A stretch of DNA of 60,237 nucleotides from Methylophaga sp. (GTDB lineage: Bacteria; Pseudomonadota; Gammaproteobacteria; Nitrosococcales; Methylophagaceae), in contig NVVW01000018.1 of assembly GCA_002733505.1 (NCBI GenBank), positions 1 to 60,237 on the forward strand, given 5' to 3'. This document shows positions 21,253-29,622 of the stretch, piece after piece; the first letter of the stretch is position 1; the number at the start of each line of letters is the position of its first letter. The position numbers and the translations under genes are program-made. The notes under the pieces were generated by a model. That model had not been told where the DNA came from, did not search any database, and worked only from the letters and a program-made list of their open reading frames with translations.

Positions 21253-22910
21253 AATTACGCCACTTTTTTCGACTAATCCAAATCAACCATGTATTAGCAA
21301 AACATCGTTTGGATGAGTTTATCCAAGCAACTCATTTATTGCGCCCTCTTCGCTTTTTAAATTATTTATCTCCCTACCGTTTAACACATAGCAATAAAGA
21401 GCCTCGTGGCGAACGTTTACGTTTGGCACTAGAAGAACTTGGCCCTATTTTTGTAAAATTCGGACAAATCTTATCGACTCGCCGTGATCTATTACCTGAT
21501 GATATTGCTGATTCATTAGCAAAGTTACAAGATCAAGTTGCTCCCTTCCCTAATGAACAGGCATTAGCGTTAATCCAACAGGCATACGGTGATCAATCTT
21601 TAGATGAAATATTTACCCACATAGATGAACAAGCACTTGCCTCAGCATCTATCGCTCAAGTCCATACTGCTAAATTATTCGACGGTACTGATGTTATTCT
21701 GAAAATCGTTCGTCCTAATATTGAACAACAAATTCGCCGTGATGTAGAATTGCTTCAGACCATGGCGGATTTAGCACAACGATTTTGGGTTGATGGCAGA
21801 CGGTTACGCCCCAAACAGGTGGTCGATGAAATAGAAAAAAACCTTTATGACGAGTTAGATATGATGCGTGAAGCCGCCTCAGCCTCGCAACTCCGCCGCA
21901 ATTTTAAAGACAGCAATTTATTGTATGTTCCTGAAATAAATTGGCAACTGACTAAAACTAATTTGCTAGTACAAGAACGAATTTACGGCATTCCTATTGG
22001 TGATATTGCTCAATTAAAGGCCAATAACGTCAATATGGAAAAGCTGGCAGCGATTGGGGTTGAGATATTTTTCACCCAAGCGTTCAAACATGGCTTTTTT
22101 CACGCTGATATGCACCCCGGCAATATTATGGTTGATGCCAGCGATCCTGAAAACCCACATTATATTGCCATTGATTTTGGCATAATGGGCACACTCTCAC
22201 CCGAAGATCAAAACTATCTAGCGGATAATTTTCTGGCATTTTTCAATAGCGATTATCGCCGTGTAGCAGAACTGCATGTGCAATCAGGCTGGGTACCTGC
22301 TGACACCCGTATTGATGAATTTGAAGCCGCTATTCGCAGTGTCTGTGAACCTATTTTTGCCAAGCCGCTAAATGAGATATCGTTTGGGCAAGTATTATTA
22401 CGCTTATTTCAAACCGCGCGCCGTTTTAATATGGAAGTGCAACCGCAACTCGTTTTATTACAAAAAACCTTGCTAAATATCGAAGGCTTAGGGCGACAAC
22501 TTTATCCTCAATTAGATTTATGGAAAACAGCCAAGCCTATCCTTGAGCAGTGGATGCAGGAGAAAATGGGCTGGCAAGCCGCATTAAAAACAATGCAGCA
22601 AGAAGTACCTAACTGGATACAAACCTTGCCTAAATTGCCAAGCATGCTGCATGATATTGCTCAGCAAGCACAAGATGGCAAGCTGAAAATGCAGTTATCA
22701 TCACGCGATCTTAAAGAATTAAAACAAGAAGTACGTAATGCTAGTTATCGTAGTGCGTCAGCAATAAGTGGTGCCGCTTTTATAATCGGTGCGGCAATAA
22801 TCAAAGGTCTCGATGGCTATGCGCCGACTATGCTGGCTGGGTTACCCATTTTAAGTTGGGTATTTGGTCTCTGGGGTGCTATTTTACTCTATCTTAGTCT
22901 TACAAAATAA
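21249..22910 (+). CDS. ubiB: Ubiquinone biosynthesis atypical kinase UbiB
   Basis: UbiB is the ABC1/ADCK-family atypical kinase-ATPase needed for ubiquinone synthesis. The 553 residues contain the KxGQ motif (FVKFGQILSTRRDLLP), the ASIAQVH loop replacing a normal P-loop, the catalytic HADMHPGN and the metal-binding DFG segment (AIDFGIMG). Two C-terminal transmembrane helices (about 505-550) anchor it to the inner membrane. It starts within the ubiJ stop (ATGA), showing tight coupling. Confidence 0.97.
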   Translation: MKLRHFFRLIQINHVLAKHRLDEFIQATHLLRPLRFLNYLSPYRLTHSNKEPRGERLRLALEELGPIFVKFGQILSTRRDLLPDDIADSLAKLQDQVAPFPNEQALALIQQAYGDQSLDEIFTHIDEQALASASIAQVHTAKLFDGTDVILKIVRPNIEQQIRRDVELLQTMADLAQRFWVDGRRLRPKQVVDEIEKNLYDELDMMREAASASQLRRNFKDSNLLYVPEINWQLTKTNLLVQERIYGIPIGDIAQLKANNVNMEKLAAIGVEIFFTQAFKHGFFHADMHPGNIMVDASDPENPHYIAIDFGIMGTLSPEDQNYLADNFLAFFNSDYRRVAELHVQSGWVPADTRIDEFEAAIRSVCEPIFAKPLNEISFGQVLLRLFQTARRFNMEVQPQLVLLQKTLLNIEGLGRQLYPQLDLWKTAKPILEQWMQEKMGWQAALKTMQQEVPNWIQTLPKLPSMLHDIAQQAQDGKLKMQLSSRDLKELKQEVRNASYRSASAISGAAFIIGAAIIKGLDGYAPTMLAGLPILSWVFGLWGAILLYLSLTK

Positions 22911-22922
22911 AGCTTAAAAACT

Positions 22923-23720
22923 ATGTTTAAATATATCCTTGCTGTTGTAGGTTACTTTCTTTTAGGTGGTAGTTTTTTTGGTGCCATTATTGGCTATTTC
23001 ATTGGTGGAAGCATAGACCGTGCCCAAGATTATGGTATAGGTGGAATCAATCCTCTAGGCACAGGACAACGGCAAGTGGTTTTCCTGAAAACCGTATTTG
23101 TCCTAATGGGAAAACTAGCCAAAGCAGATGGTCGTATTTCTGAATCAGAAATTGCTCATGTGGAAGCATTTATCAAAAAGAATGGCATGTCTACTGAACA
23201 TCGCAAGCAGGCAATTAAACAATTCCAGCGTGGCAGTGCTACCGATTTTGATATTAGCAACGCCTTAGCTGACTTTATGTCTGCTTGTGGTCATACTCTG
23301 CATTTAAAACAAGTGTTGATGATGTATTTGATCGTTATGGCATTAGCCGATGGCAAACTTGATCCTGCCGAACAGATTTTGTTAGAGAAAATTGCATTAC
23401 GCTTAGGATACAGTTCAACTCAGTTTAGACAAATGTTAGAAATGGTGTTGAATCAAGCCCATTTCTCACAAGATCGCCAACAATACAACCGTCAAAATTC
23501 AGCCTCTGCTTTAGAGGATGCTTATAAAGCATTAGGTGTCACAAAAAATAATACCGATAAAGAAATTAAACGTGCCTATCGCAGGTTAATGAGTCAATAT
23601 CACCCTGATAAATTAATTGGCCAAGGCTTACCTGAAGATATGATTGCAGTAGCTACTGAACAGGCCAAAGAAATCCAAGTTGCTTATGATCTTATTAAAA
23701 AACAACGCTCTAAGTCTTGA
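22923..23720 (+). CDS. djlA: Membrane-anchored DnaJ-like co-chaperone DjlA
   Basis: DjlA is an inner-membrane co-chaperone of DnaK. The 265 residues show a glycine-rich N-terminal membrane segment (about 3-28, GGSFFGAIIGYFIGG), a TerB-like helical domain (about 50-180) and a C-terminal J domain (about 195-260) with the HPD motif in SQYHPDKL. Length and architecture match E. coli DjlA (271 residues). It follows ubiB by 12 bases and ends before a run of repeat elements. Confidence 0.93.
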   Translation: MFKYILAVVGYFLLGGSFFGAIIGYFIGGSIDRAQDYGIGGINPLGTGQRQVVFLKTVFVLMGKLAKADGRISESEIAHVEAFIKKNGMSTEHRKQAIKQFQRGSATDFDISNALADFMSACGHTLHLKQVLMMYLIVMALADGKLDPAEQILLEKIALRLGYSSTQFRQMLEMVLNQAHFSQDRQQYNRQNSASALEDAYKALGVTKNNTDKEIKRAYRRLMSQYHPDKLIGQGLPEDMIAVATEQAKEIQVAYDLIKKQRSKS

Positions 23721-23749
23721 GGTTTCCTTTCCTAATCGCATCCCCATAT

Positions 23750-23909
23750 ATACCCGTGATCATTCAATCTGTGAAGATCAAGGGCAAAAATAGCAAGCCA
23801 GAACAAGGCGCAATGTGCAGGTAATGGCTAGCCCTTATCAAACATTGTAACGAAGTGCTGGTTTGCTAGCTTTTGGTCTGAAATTTACAGATTGAATGAT
23901 TATGGGTAT
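23750..23909. repeat. 160-bp MITE-like palindromic element, copy 1
   Basis: The element starts ATACCCGTGATCATTCAATC and ends with its near-complement (terminal inverted repeat of 23 bases, 21 matching). Inside, AGCAAGCCAG pairs with CTGGTTTGCT around a core containing GGCGCAATGTGCAGGTAATG and CATTGTAACG. A second 160-bp copy lies at 55556-55715, and the same core recurs in the longer element at 59934. There is no coding capacity. It lies downstream of djlA. Confidence 0.85.
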
Positions 23910-24078
23910 ATACACGTAATCATTCAATCTGTAAATTTTCGCTCCTCCGTCACTCCGGCAGGCTTTTAGCCGGAGTCTTGCTTTATAGTCAGATTCCGGC
24001 TAAAAGCCTGCCGAAACGAAGTAACCGCAGGATCAATGACGAAATGGTAAAGACTGCAAATTGATTTCACTTGGATAT
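23910..24078. repeat. Second element abutting copy 1, with an 18-bp perfect inverted repeat
   Basis: It begins ATACACGTAATCATTCAATC, immediately after copy 1. It holds a perfect 18-base inverted repeat (23957-23974 with 23995-24012, GGCAGGCTTTTAGCCGGA and its complement). It then has the word CGAAACGAAGTAACCG (24012-24027) and ends with a degenerate CTGCA...GGATAT terminus. The left end matches the 160-bp family and the right end resembles the 264-bp family, so it is a hybrid. The rest of the 425-base gap (24079-24145) shows nothing recognisable. Confidence 0.7.
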
Positions 24079-24145
24079 ATGTATAAGAATTACAGGGAAA
24101 TTTTGTTCCCATTAATAACAAGTTATGCGTTAAAAGGGAACTGAA

Positions 24146-24657
24146 TTGGATATTGAACACTTTTTAAAAGAACGAACAAAATTTTCTAAATATTTTCATG
24201 TAACCGCTACTAAGCCATTTACTAGCATCATGCGGGATATAGAAGATGAAAAGCACCCGTATGTGCCACCATATAGCGAAGATGGAGAACCGCCCTTTTT
24301 AATTGAATGGCTAGAGGCAAGAGATGGGTTAAATTCAGTAGGCTTAACTACAATATCAATGCTTTCTTCGGCTATACAATTATACTTAAGTTGCTGGGCT
24401 GACAGAATTGAAATTGAAGGACAGCCACTTAAAAGAAAAAGTAATAAAGGCTGGCTTAATGCTTATCAAAATATCCCTCACCCCACTTTGTATTAGAAGA
24501 CGACATGTGTAAATACTCATCAAACAAATCATGGTGGATGATGCCAGATGTTCATGTAACAGAATCAAAAGTCGATGAAGCAATTATGGAAATAGAAAAA
24601 TACGTTAGCTGGTTCGAAAGTGAATATAATAGAGTATTAAGTGAAAAACACGCATAA
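24146..24657 (+). pseudogene. Orphan protein gene interrupted by a one-base frameshift
   Basis: I do not recognise this family. A first frame runs from TTG at 24146 (AAGGGA upstream) for 116 codons to a TAG at 24494-24496. Coding sequence then continues smoothly in another frame (FVLEDDMCKYSSNKSWW...) to a TAA at 24655-24657. One extra base in the CCCC run at 24481-24484 would join them as ...PHPHFVLEDDM... into a single protein of about 170 residues. The product looks soluble, with Trp and acidic residues and no signal peptide. It may be a real pseudogene, a sequencing error at the C run, or a slippery site. Confidence 0.6.
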
Positions 24658-24683
24658 CAATGCGCTGCAGCTGAGCTAGGTCG

Positions 24684-25370
24684 TTATGCTTTTTCACTGC
24701 TAATCTTATTTTCAATAATTGCAGAAATTTTTTCCAAACACTCGGCCATGCCGTCTTGTTCGCAGATAAATGGCTCTGTCACGGTTAATTGCACATGGCT
24801 TGGAATTATTGGTGCTAAAGCAACTTTACCTTCACCGCTCACACCATCTATTCGCACGGGGAATACTGGCACGCCTGACCACGCGGCAAGGCGAGCTACG
24901 CCACCTTTGAGCTTTCGTGGCGGGTCGGTATCTAAATGAATCTTCCCATGTGGAAAAATGGCAATCACTTCTCCTGCTTGTAAGGCACGCAACGCTTGAC
25001 GCAACGCCGCTTCAGGCTTACCTGATCGATCTACCGGAATACAGCCTGATTTTTTGAATAACCCATGTAATGGTCGACGTTGGTATATTTCTCTGGCAAT
25101 CAAAAATCGCAGTGGTCTATGGCTGGCGGCAATTAATAAAAAAGGATCAAGCCCAGAAACATGATTGGCAACCACAATCGCGCCCCCTGTTTTGGGTAAA
25201 GGGATCTGTGTTGCGGGCATGCGGTGAACTATACGGCAGAGTAAGCGTACTAAGCCATCGATCCAGTTAACGGATCGTCCACCCCAATTAGCAACTGAGA
25301 ATATGTTACCTAGTACGATAAGTCCAATGAAGAAAAAAAACACCATGATAATGGCTATAAGCCAAGTCAT
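24684..25370 (-). CDS. Lysophospholipid acyltransferase family protein (PlsC-like)
   Basis: This is a probable 1-acyl-glycerol-3-phosphate or related acyltransferase at the inner membrane. The 228 residues open with a transmembrane helix (about 2-22) and carry the catalytic HX4D motif (H70-VSGLD75). The second block, usually FPEGT(R/S), reads FPHGKI here, lacking the family glutamate. The third block GVPVFPVRIDG is present. Its substrate is therefore uncertain. It is the last gene of a minus-strand group with yciO and a DUF3592-like membrane protein, three bases after yciO. Confidence 0.85.
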   Translation of the reverse strand: MTWLIAIIMVFFFFIGLIVLGNIFSVANWGGRSVNWIDGLVRLLCRIVHRMPATQIPLPKTGGAIVVANHVSGLDPFLLIAASHRPLRFLIAREIYQRRPLHGLFKKSGCIPVDRSGKPEAALRQALRALQAGEVIAIFPHGKIHLDTDPPRKLKGGVARLAAWSGVPVFPVRIDGVSGEGKVALAPIIPSHVQLTVTEPFICEQDGMAECLEKISAIIENKISSEKA

Positions 25371-25373
25371 AGC

Positions 25374-25997
25374 TTAATCCTGAAAGTGAGAGGGATCACC
25401 CAGACCCACACGCATCACTTCTGGCATATCATCGATAAATTCAATTACCGTGGTGGCTTCATTTGAGCCGAAGCCACCATCAATTATCAATTCAACATGT
25501 TTATTTAAACGATCGACAATTTCTTCTGGATCGGTCATCGGGAAGTCTTCATCAGGCATGATTAATGTTGAACTCATTAAGGGTTCATTGAGTTCTTCTA
25601 ATAATGCTAGAGCAATTAAATTATCGGGGATCCGCAAGCCTATTGTTTTACGCTTGGCATGTTGCAGGCGACGCGGTACTTCTTTTGTTGCGGGTAATAT
25701 GAAGGTATACGCACCCGGTGTATGGGCTTTAATGGCACGATAAACACTATTATTTACTTTGGCATAGGCCGATAATTCTGAAAGATCACGACATACTAAG
25801 GTAAAGTTGTGATCATCATCTAAATCACGGATGCGGCGAATTCTATCCATGGCATTTTTATCGCCAATATGGCAACCGATAGCATAGCCAGAGTCGGTTG
25901 GATAAACAACTAATCCGCCTTTGCGAATAATGTCGCAAGCTTGTGCGATTAAACGTTTTTGTGGGTTTTCGGGGTGAATACGGAAAAACTGGCTCAT
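25374..25997 (-). CDS. yciO: YciO/Sua5/TsaC family protein
   Basis: YciO is a paralogue of TsaC, the enzyme making threonylcarbamoyl-AMP for tRNA t6A. YciO itself has the fold but an unsettled cellular role. The 207 residues from MSQFFRIHPENPQKRL align closely with what I know of E. coli YciO, including VVYPTDSGYAIGC, HNFTLVCRDLSELS and KRKTIGLRIP. I chose the ATG at 25997, which shares a base with the stop of the upstream gene (TGATG), over an in-frame TTG one codon earlier. Confidence 0.93.
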   Translation of the reverse strand: MSQFFRIHPENPQKRLIAQACDIIRKGGLVVYPTDSGYAIGCHIGDKNAMDRIRRIRDLDDDHNFTLVCRDLSELSAYAKVNNSVYRAIKAHTPGAYTFILPATKEVPRRLQHAKRKTIGLRIPDNLIALALLEELNEPLMSSTLIMPDEDFPMTDPEEIVDRLNKHVELIIDGGFGSNEATTVIEFIDDMPEVMRVGLGDPSHFQD

Positions 25998-27364
25998 CAA
26001 AATACCTTACTTAAAAATTCAGCGATTTGGGGGATCTTGCTGGCTAGATCATATAACAATGCAATAACAAATGAATAGGATAATAGTTTACCTATTATCC
26101 GCAACCACCAAGGTAGCGGCTTTTTAACTTTATCTTGCTGTGGAATAGCTGTTGCCGCTTGCCAAGTCATTCCCAATGCATCAATCATTTTCTGTCTAAT
26201 GTCATTGGCATAGCTTTGACCTTCAAGGCTATCGCCTACTTCCATTTCTTGGCCGTCTGCTGTCAGTAATTTTAGACGATACCACACTCTTTTACTGGTG
26301 CCATCTCCCGAAGAGGCATTTTGATCAATCAAAATATCAACAATATCTTTGGCATCGGTAAACTCTTCAAATAAGAAGCCGAAGATCCTTTGTTTCTTAC
26401 GAATGCCCATCAAGCTTGCTTCAATCGTTAAACTATTTACCACCATCAATAGTCCGAGCAAGCAGAAAAGAAAGGCAATAAACCCAACAAAGCCTGCCAT
26501 TAGACCAGCTGTTGCAGGTAAAAAACCTAAAAAACCGTCAAAGAAAAAATAGCCAAAAGCAGCTAAGACACCACCAAAGATAACTATGCCCAGCGCCATG
26601 CCTTTGGAGCGGCCATAGCCGTAATAAAATTGCATCCCCGCTGCTGTACTCTCAATTTTCGGTACATCTGATACATCCGTTTCTTGGTGGGGAATGCGTT
26701 GTGAAACTCTTGCTGAGTAACGCTCTGTCGATGCAAGCTGCTGGGCACTAGCCGTTTCCATTGCCACATTAAAAACACGATCATAATCTACACCTGGCAA
26801 AGCTAGATGCGCATGTAACTGCCAAAAATGATAGTTGTCACTTTCATCTTCCGTTTCAGGTAAATCAGCAGGCGTGTTGAATAAAAAATCCACTCGAATG
26901 TCATTACCATAAGGATCAGGTACAAAACTCGCTCGATCTTGCCATAGTACATCTTCGTGCCAAGTAGTTTTTCCTCTGTTATCCCGGGAGGAATAACGAC
27001 GAATACAATTTAAACTAAAAACGGCCTGCGCCACATCTTTTTTAGCAATGGCTAGGGTTAAATAACCAGCAAAGCGTCCGCCTATTTGTCCGGGGAAAGG
27101 ATCTAAGGTAAGCGGTGTTTTGCCAAACTTGAGCCATGCTCGCGTTTCTTTAAGCGCATAAACAACAAGCCATACACCTATGAATGGAAAGGTCACAAAG
27201 AAATAGAAAATAGGATTAGCATCGAACGCTTTTAAAATATTTTCGCCACCCATAATAATGGCAAACCAGATCATCGCATTCCATATAATAGCGAAAATCC
27301 AAGCCCGCTTATATTGGCTTTTTGATTGCGAAAATACTTGGTTACCGATGATCTGTTCGCTCAT
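25997..27364 (-). CDS. Predicted inner-membrane protein, DUF3592-like
   Basis: This 455-residue protein has two N-terminal membrane helices (about 20-42 and 50-72) and a polar region with beta-rich character (about 80-230). A hydrophobic block (about 255-312, with GFLGFLPATAGLMAGFVGFI) and a C-terminal helix (about 425-445) follow. The alternation of membrane segments with extracytoplasmic stretches and a (R/K)Y..R...R-type segment resembles DUF3592 proteins. I cannot assign a function. It overlaps yciO by one base, so the two are translated together. Confidence 0.7.
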   Translation of the reverse strand: MSEQIIGNQVFSQSKSQYKRAWIFAIIWNAMIWFAIIMGGENILKAFDANPIFYFFVTFPFIGVWLVVYALKETRAWLKFGKTPLTLDPFPGQIGGRFAGYLTLAIAKKDVAQAVFSLNCIRRYSSRDNRGKTTWHEDVLWQDRASFVPDPYGNDIRVDFLFNTPADLPETEDESDNYHFWQLHAHLALPGVDYDRVFNVAMETASAQQLASTERYSARVSQRIPHQETDVSDVPKIESTAAGMQFYYGYGRSKGMALGIVIFGGVLAAFGYFFFDGFLGFLPATAGLMAGFVGFIAFLFCLLGLLMVVNSLTIEASLMGIRKKQRIFGFLFEEFTDAKDIVDILIDQNASSGDGTSKRVWYRLKLLTADGQEMEVGDSLEGQSYANDIRQKMIDALGMTWQAATAIPQQDKVKKPLPWWLRIIGKLLSYSFVIALLYDLASKIPQIAEFLSKVF

Positions 27365-27383
27365 AATTTCATGATCTTAATGT

Positions 27384-27803
27384 TTAAGATAACTCAGTCT
27401 TTATTTTTTGGCAGATGGCGATTAACTGTTCGGCTTCACTATCTGTTAAACCTGTGGCACATAATGCTTGTTGTGCCACTTTATCAGCATCTACCGCCAA
27501 TGAGTGCCCCAGCGCGGTTAACTCAATGCTTTTTTGCCGTTCATCACCGGGCTCAAATTCACGTGTAACGTATTCTAATAACTCTAACCGTTTCAATAAC
27601 GGTGTCATTGTTGGTTTGCTCAAACCGATCTTTGCAGCAAGTTCGGTTACGGAAACCTTATCTTGCTGCCATAACGCCATCATCACTACAAATTGTGGGT
27701 AGGTTAATTTCAATGGCTTTAATAACGCGCGATAAGCCTGCGTAATAATGCTAGATGTAGAATAGAGTGTGTAACAAACCTGCTCGTTAAGGTTCGGTCC
27801 CAT
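27384..27803 (-). CDS. MarR family regulator, OhrR-like
   Basis: This 139-residue winged-helix repressor has the OhrR subgroup layout. An N-terminal cysteine sits in LNEQVCYTLYS (C10), the position of the peroxide-sensing cysteine of OhrR. LTYPQFVVM follows, and then the recognition region VTELAAKIGLSKPTMTPLLKRLE. OhrR proteins sense organic hydroperoxides and usually control ohr, which is not in this window. The gene faces a small secreted-protein gene across a 128-base divergent region, a likely operator site. It is 19 bases upstream of the membrane-protein gene. Confidence 0.85.
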   Translation of the reverse strand: MGPNLNEQVCYTLYSTSSIITQAYRALLKPLKLTYPQFVVMMALWQQDKVSVTELAAKIGLSKPTMTPLLKRLELLEYVTREFEPGDERQKSIELTALGHSLAVDADKVAQQALCATGLTDSEAEQLIAICQKIKTELS

Positions 27804-27832
27804 AGGCCAAAATGCTCTATATTAAAAAGTAA

Positions 27833-27861
27833 TTGACAAATTATACACAATGTAGAACAAT
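27833..27861 (+). promoter_or_regulatory. Candidate promoter of the small secreted-protein gene
   Basis: A perfect TTGACA and an AACAAT (four of six to the -10 consensus) are separated by 17 bases, 70 bases upstream of the ATG at 27932. The boxes lie in the divergent region next to the OhrR-like regulator, so repression by it is plausible but not shown. Confidence 0.6.
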
Positions 27862-27931
27862 TAGTGTGCGAACAGTTTATATACCAATAGAATTGTTCGG
27901 CTATTTTATAGACTATTTAAAGGGTGAAACC

Positions 27932-28240
27932 ATGACCAAATTACTTCCAATTTTAGTGCTTTTTGCATCATTATCGCTATCAGGATTTGCTATTGCTGAT
28001 GATATGAAAGCAAAATCAACGGACTATATGCCAAGCCTTATCACTGCGACACCACTTGAAGGCCGCCAACTTGCCATTCTGATGGTAAGAAAAACCGTGG
28101 GCGCAATTCAACGTGATGACAAAATAAAACATGCTGTTAGAGATAATTATGAAGATGATCCTATGATGCTGATGCGTGCTGTTGAACTAGTTAATGCAGA
28201 ATTTGCAATTATCGCCATTGCCAATGACTACTGGCGTTAA
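27932..28240 (+). CDS. Small secreted protein of unknown function
   Basis: I do not recognise this family. The 102 residues begin with a clear signal peptide (MTKLLPILVLFASLSLSGFA, cleavage probably after AIA at about residue 23). A charged, helical mature domain of about 80 residues ends ANDYWR. The ATG has AAGGGTG at good spacing; an upstream in-frame TTG is the -35 box itself and not a start. It is transcribed away from the OhrR-like gene and followed by a repeat element and an intrinsic terminator. Mature cysteines are absent. Confidence 0.75.
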   Translation: MTKLLPILVLFASLSLSGFAIADDMKAKSTDYMPSLITATPLEGRQLAILMVRKTVGAIQRDDKIKHAVRDNYEDDPMMLMRAVELVNAEFAIIAIANDYWR

Positions 28241-28258
28241 TGGCTTACACTGAGTTTT

Positions 28259-28404
28259 ATACCCAAATTACTTGAAGATGCAGGTTTACACTTTTTCGTC
28301 ACTCCCGTAGCTTTAAGCGGGAGTCTAGTGTTACAGCCATAGATCCCCGATAAAAGATCTCGGGGATGACGTGTAAATTATGCAGCTTGAATGATCACGG
28401 GTAT
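28259..28404. repeat. 146-bp hybrid palindromic element
   Basis: The left end ATACCCAAATTACTTGAAGA matches the 264-bp element at 59934. The right end CTTGAATGATCACGGGTAT matches the 160-bp family. Two internal hairpins are visible (ACTCCCG / CGGGAGT and ATCCCCGA / TCTCGGGGAT). It sits between a stop codon and that gene's terminator. Confidence 0.75.
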
Positions 28405-28422
28405 CAACGGCGTTAATGAAGG

Positions 28423-28449
28423 CAGGCTAGCAATAAGCCTGTCTTTTTT
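28423..28449 (+). terminator. Intrinsic terminator of the small secreted-protein gene
   Basis: CAGGCT / AGCCTG with a seven-base loop is followed by GTCTTTTTTT. It lies on the plus strand, directly abutting the 3' end of the convergent rnm gene. Confidence 0.8.
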
Positions 28450-29273
28450 TAAAACTGTGTCCAGATAGGTGTGCATGATTCTGGTAAAGGTGATAATTTT
28501 CCTAACTCGGCCCAACTATCAGGTGTATGAAAATCCGATCCGCATGAGGCAAATAATTCAAACTTGTCCGCCAATCGCGCTAAATGTTTCACCTCTTCAA
28601 CATGCTGTCGCCCTGACACCACTTCAAAACCAACACCACCCGCTTCTTTAAAATCAGTAATTAGTCGGCGTAATTTAGTTGCCGTAATTTTATAGCGCGC
28701 TGGATGCGCAATCGCTGCTTGACCACCCGCGACATTAATCCAAGCTACTGCATCAGCCAACGTTGACCATTGGCCGGGCACATAACCTGGCTTGCCTCGC
28801 ACTAAATAACGTTTAAATACATCTTGCACATTTTTAGCATAGTTGTGTTCGACTAAAAACTTGGCAAAATGAAGACGTCCTAACATTATTTCAGAAGCAT
28901 ATTTTTTTGCACCTTCCAATGCGCCCGGGATCCCCGCTTTATCCAATCGTTTGGCTATTTCTTGTGCTCGCCCCACGCGAAAATCACGCATTTCCGCCAA
29001 ACCTTGCTGTAATTCAGTATCTTCTGGATCAATATTTAACCCTAGAATATGAACCGTTCCGTTGCCCCATGTTACCGAGATTTCAACACCTGCAATGAGC
29101 GTTAAATCTGTCGATTGTGCCGCCTGTTGTGCTGCTGCAATGCCCTCTGTGCCGTCGTGATCGGTCAGCGCCAATACATCAACATCATGTTCAATTGCAC
29201 GTGCAATCAGTGCCTCTGGCGAAAGTGAGCCATCCGATGCTGTAGAATGAGAATGTAAGTCGTAACAAGTCAT
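28449..29273 (-). CDS. rnm: PHP-domain phosphoesterase, RNase AM / 3',5'-nucleoside bisphosphate phosphatase (YciV)
   Basis: This is a PHP-fold metal-dependent phosphoesterase. E. coli YciV (RNase AM) removes 5' nucleotides from short RNAs and from 5S and 23S rRNA precursors, and related enzymes hydrolyse pAp. The metal-binding motifs are DLHSHST at the N-terminus, LTDHDG, a HPAR segment and GSDFH near the C-terminus. The chosen start gives MTCYDLHSHS (274 residues); an in-frame ATG three codons upstream is equally possible because neither has a good ribosome binding site. It is convergent with the small secreted-protein gene. Confidence 0.9.
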   Translation of the reverse strand: MTCYDLHSHSTASDGSLSPEALIARAIEHDVDVLALTDHDGTEGIAAAQQAAQSTDLTLIAGVEISVTWGNGTVHILGLNIDPEDTELQQGLAEMRDFRVGRAQEIAKRLDKAGIPGALEGAKKYASEIMLGRLHFAKFLVEHNYAKNVQDVFKRYLVRGKPGYVPGQWSTLADAVAWINVAGGQAAIAHPARYKITATKLRRLITDFKEAGGVGFEVVSGRQHVEEVKHLARLADKFELFASCGSDFHTPDSWAELGKLSPLPESCTPIWTQF

Positions 29274-29322
29274 AATTATCATTTTACGCTAAAATAAAGA
29301 CTTTTTGTTGAGGATGAAAATA

Positions 29323-29622
29323 ATGCTGTATGCCATTATCAGTGAAGATATTACTAATAGTTTGCTGCTTCGAATAGAAACTAGGCCTGCCCATATCAAA
29401 CGTTTAAATGATTTGAAAGATCAAGGTCGTTTAATCTTAGCAGGGCCACATCCTGCCATTGATAGTAATGATCCGGGTGAGGCAGGGTTTACTGGAAGTT
29501 TAGTGGTAGCTGAATTTGCTGATTTAGCAGCAGCGCAAACATGGGCGGATGCCGATCCTTATGTTGCGGCTGGAATATATGCAAATGTGGTCGTGAAACC
29601 ATTCAAGAAAGTGCTGCCATGA
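29323..29622 (+). CDS. yciI: YciI family protein
   Basis: This 99-residue ferredoxin-like-fold protein is close to E. coli Yci[52 protein letters not shown] and VVKPFKKV. The histidine and aspartate of the proposed active site (RPAH and DADPY) are present. No physiological reaction is firmly known. I chose the ATG at 29323 over upstream TTG and ATG codons because GAGG lies at proper spacing and the N-terminus matches. It overlaps the bolA-like gene (ATGA). Confidence 0.92.
   Translation: MLYAIISEDITNSLLLRIETRPAHIKRLNDLKDQGRLILAGPHPAIDSNDPGEAGFTGSLVVAEFADLAAAQTWADADPYVAAGIYANVVVKPFKKVLP

Noticed and set aside
23750..24078. Possible CRISPR array or tRNA-linked integration site
   Set aside because: The repeats are palindromic elements of unequal type, without regular short direct repeats and unique spacers, and no tRNA or integrase is near.
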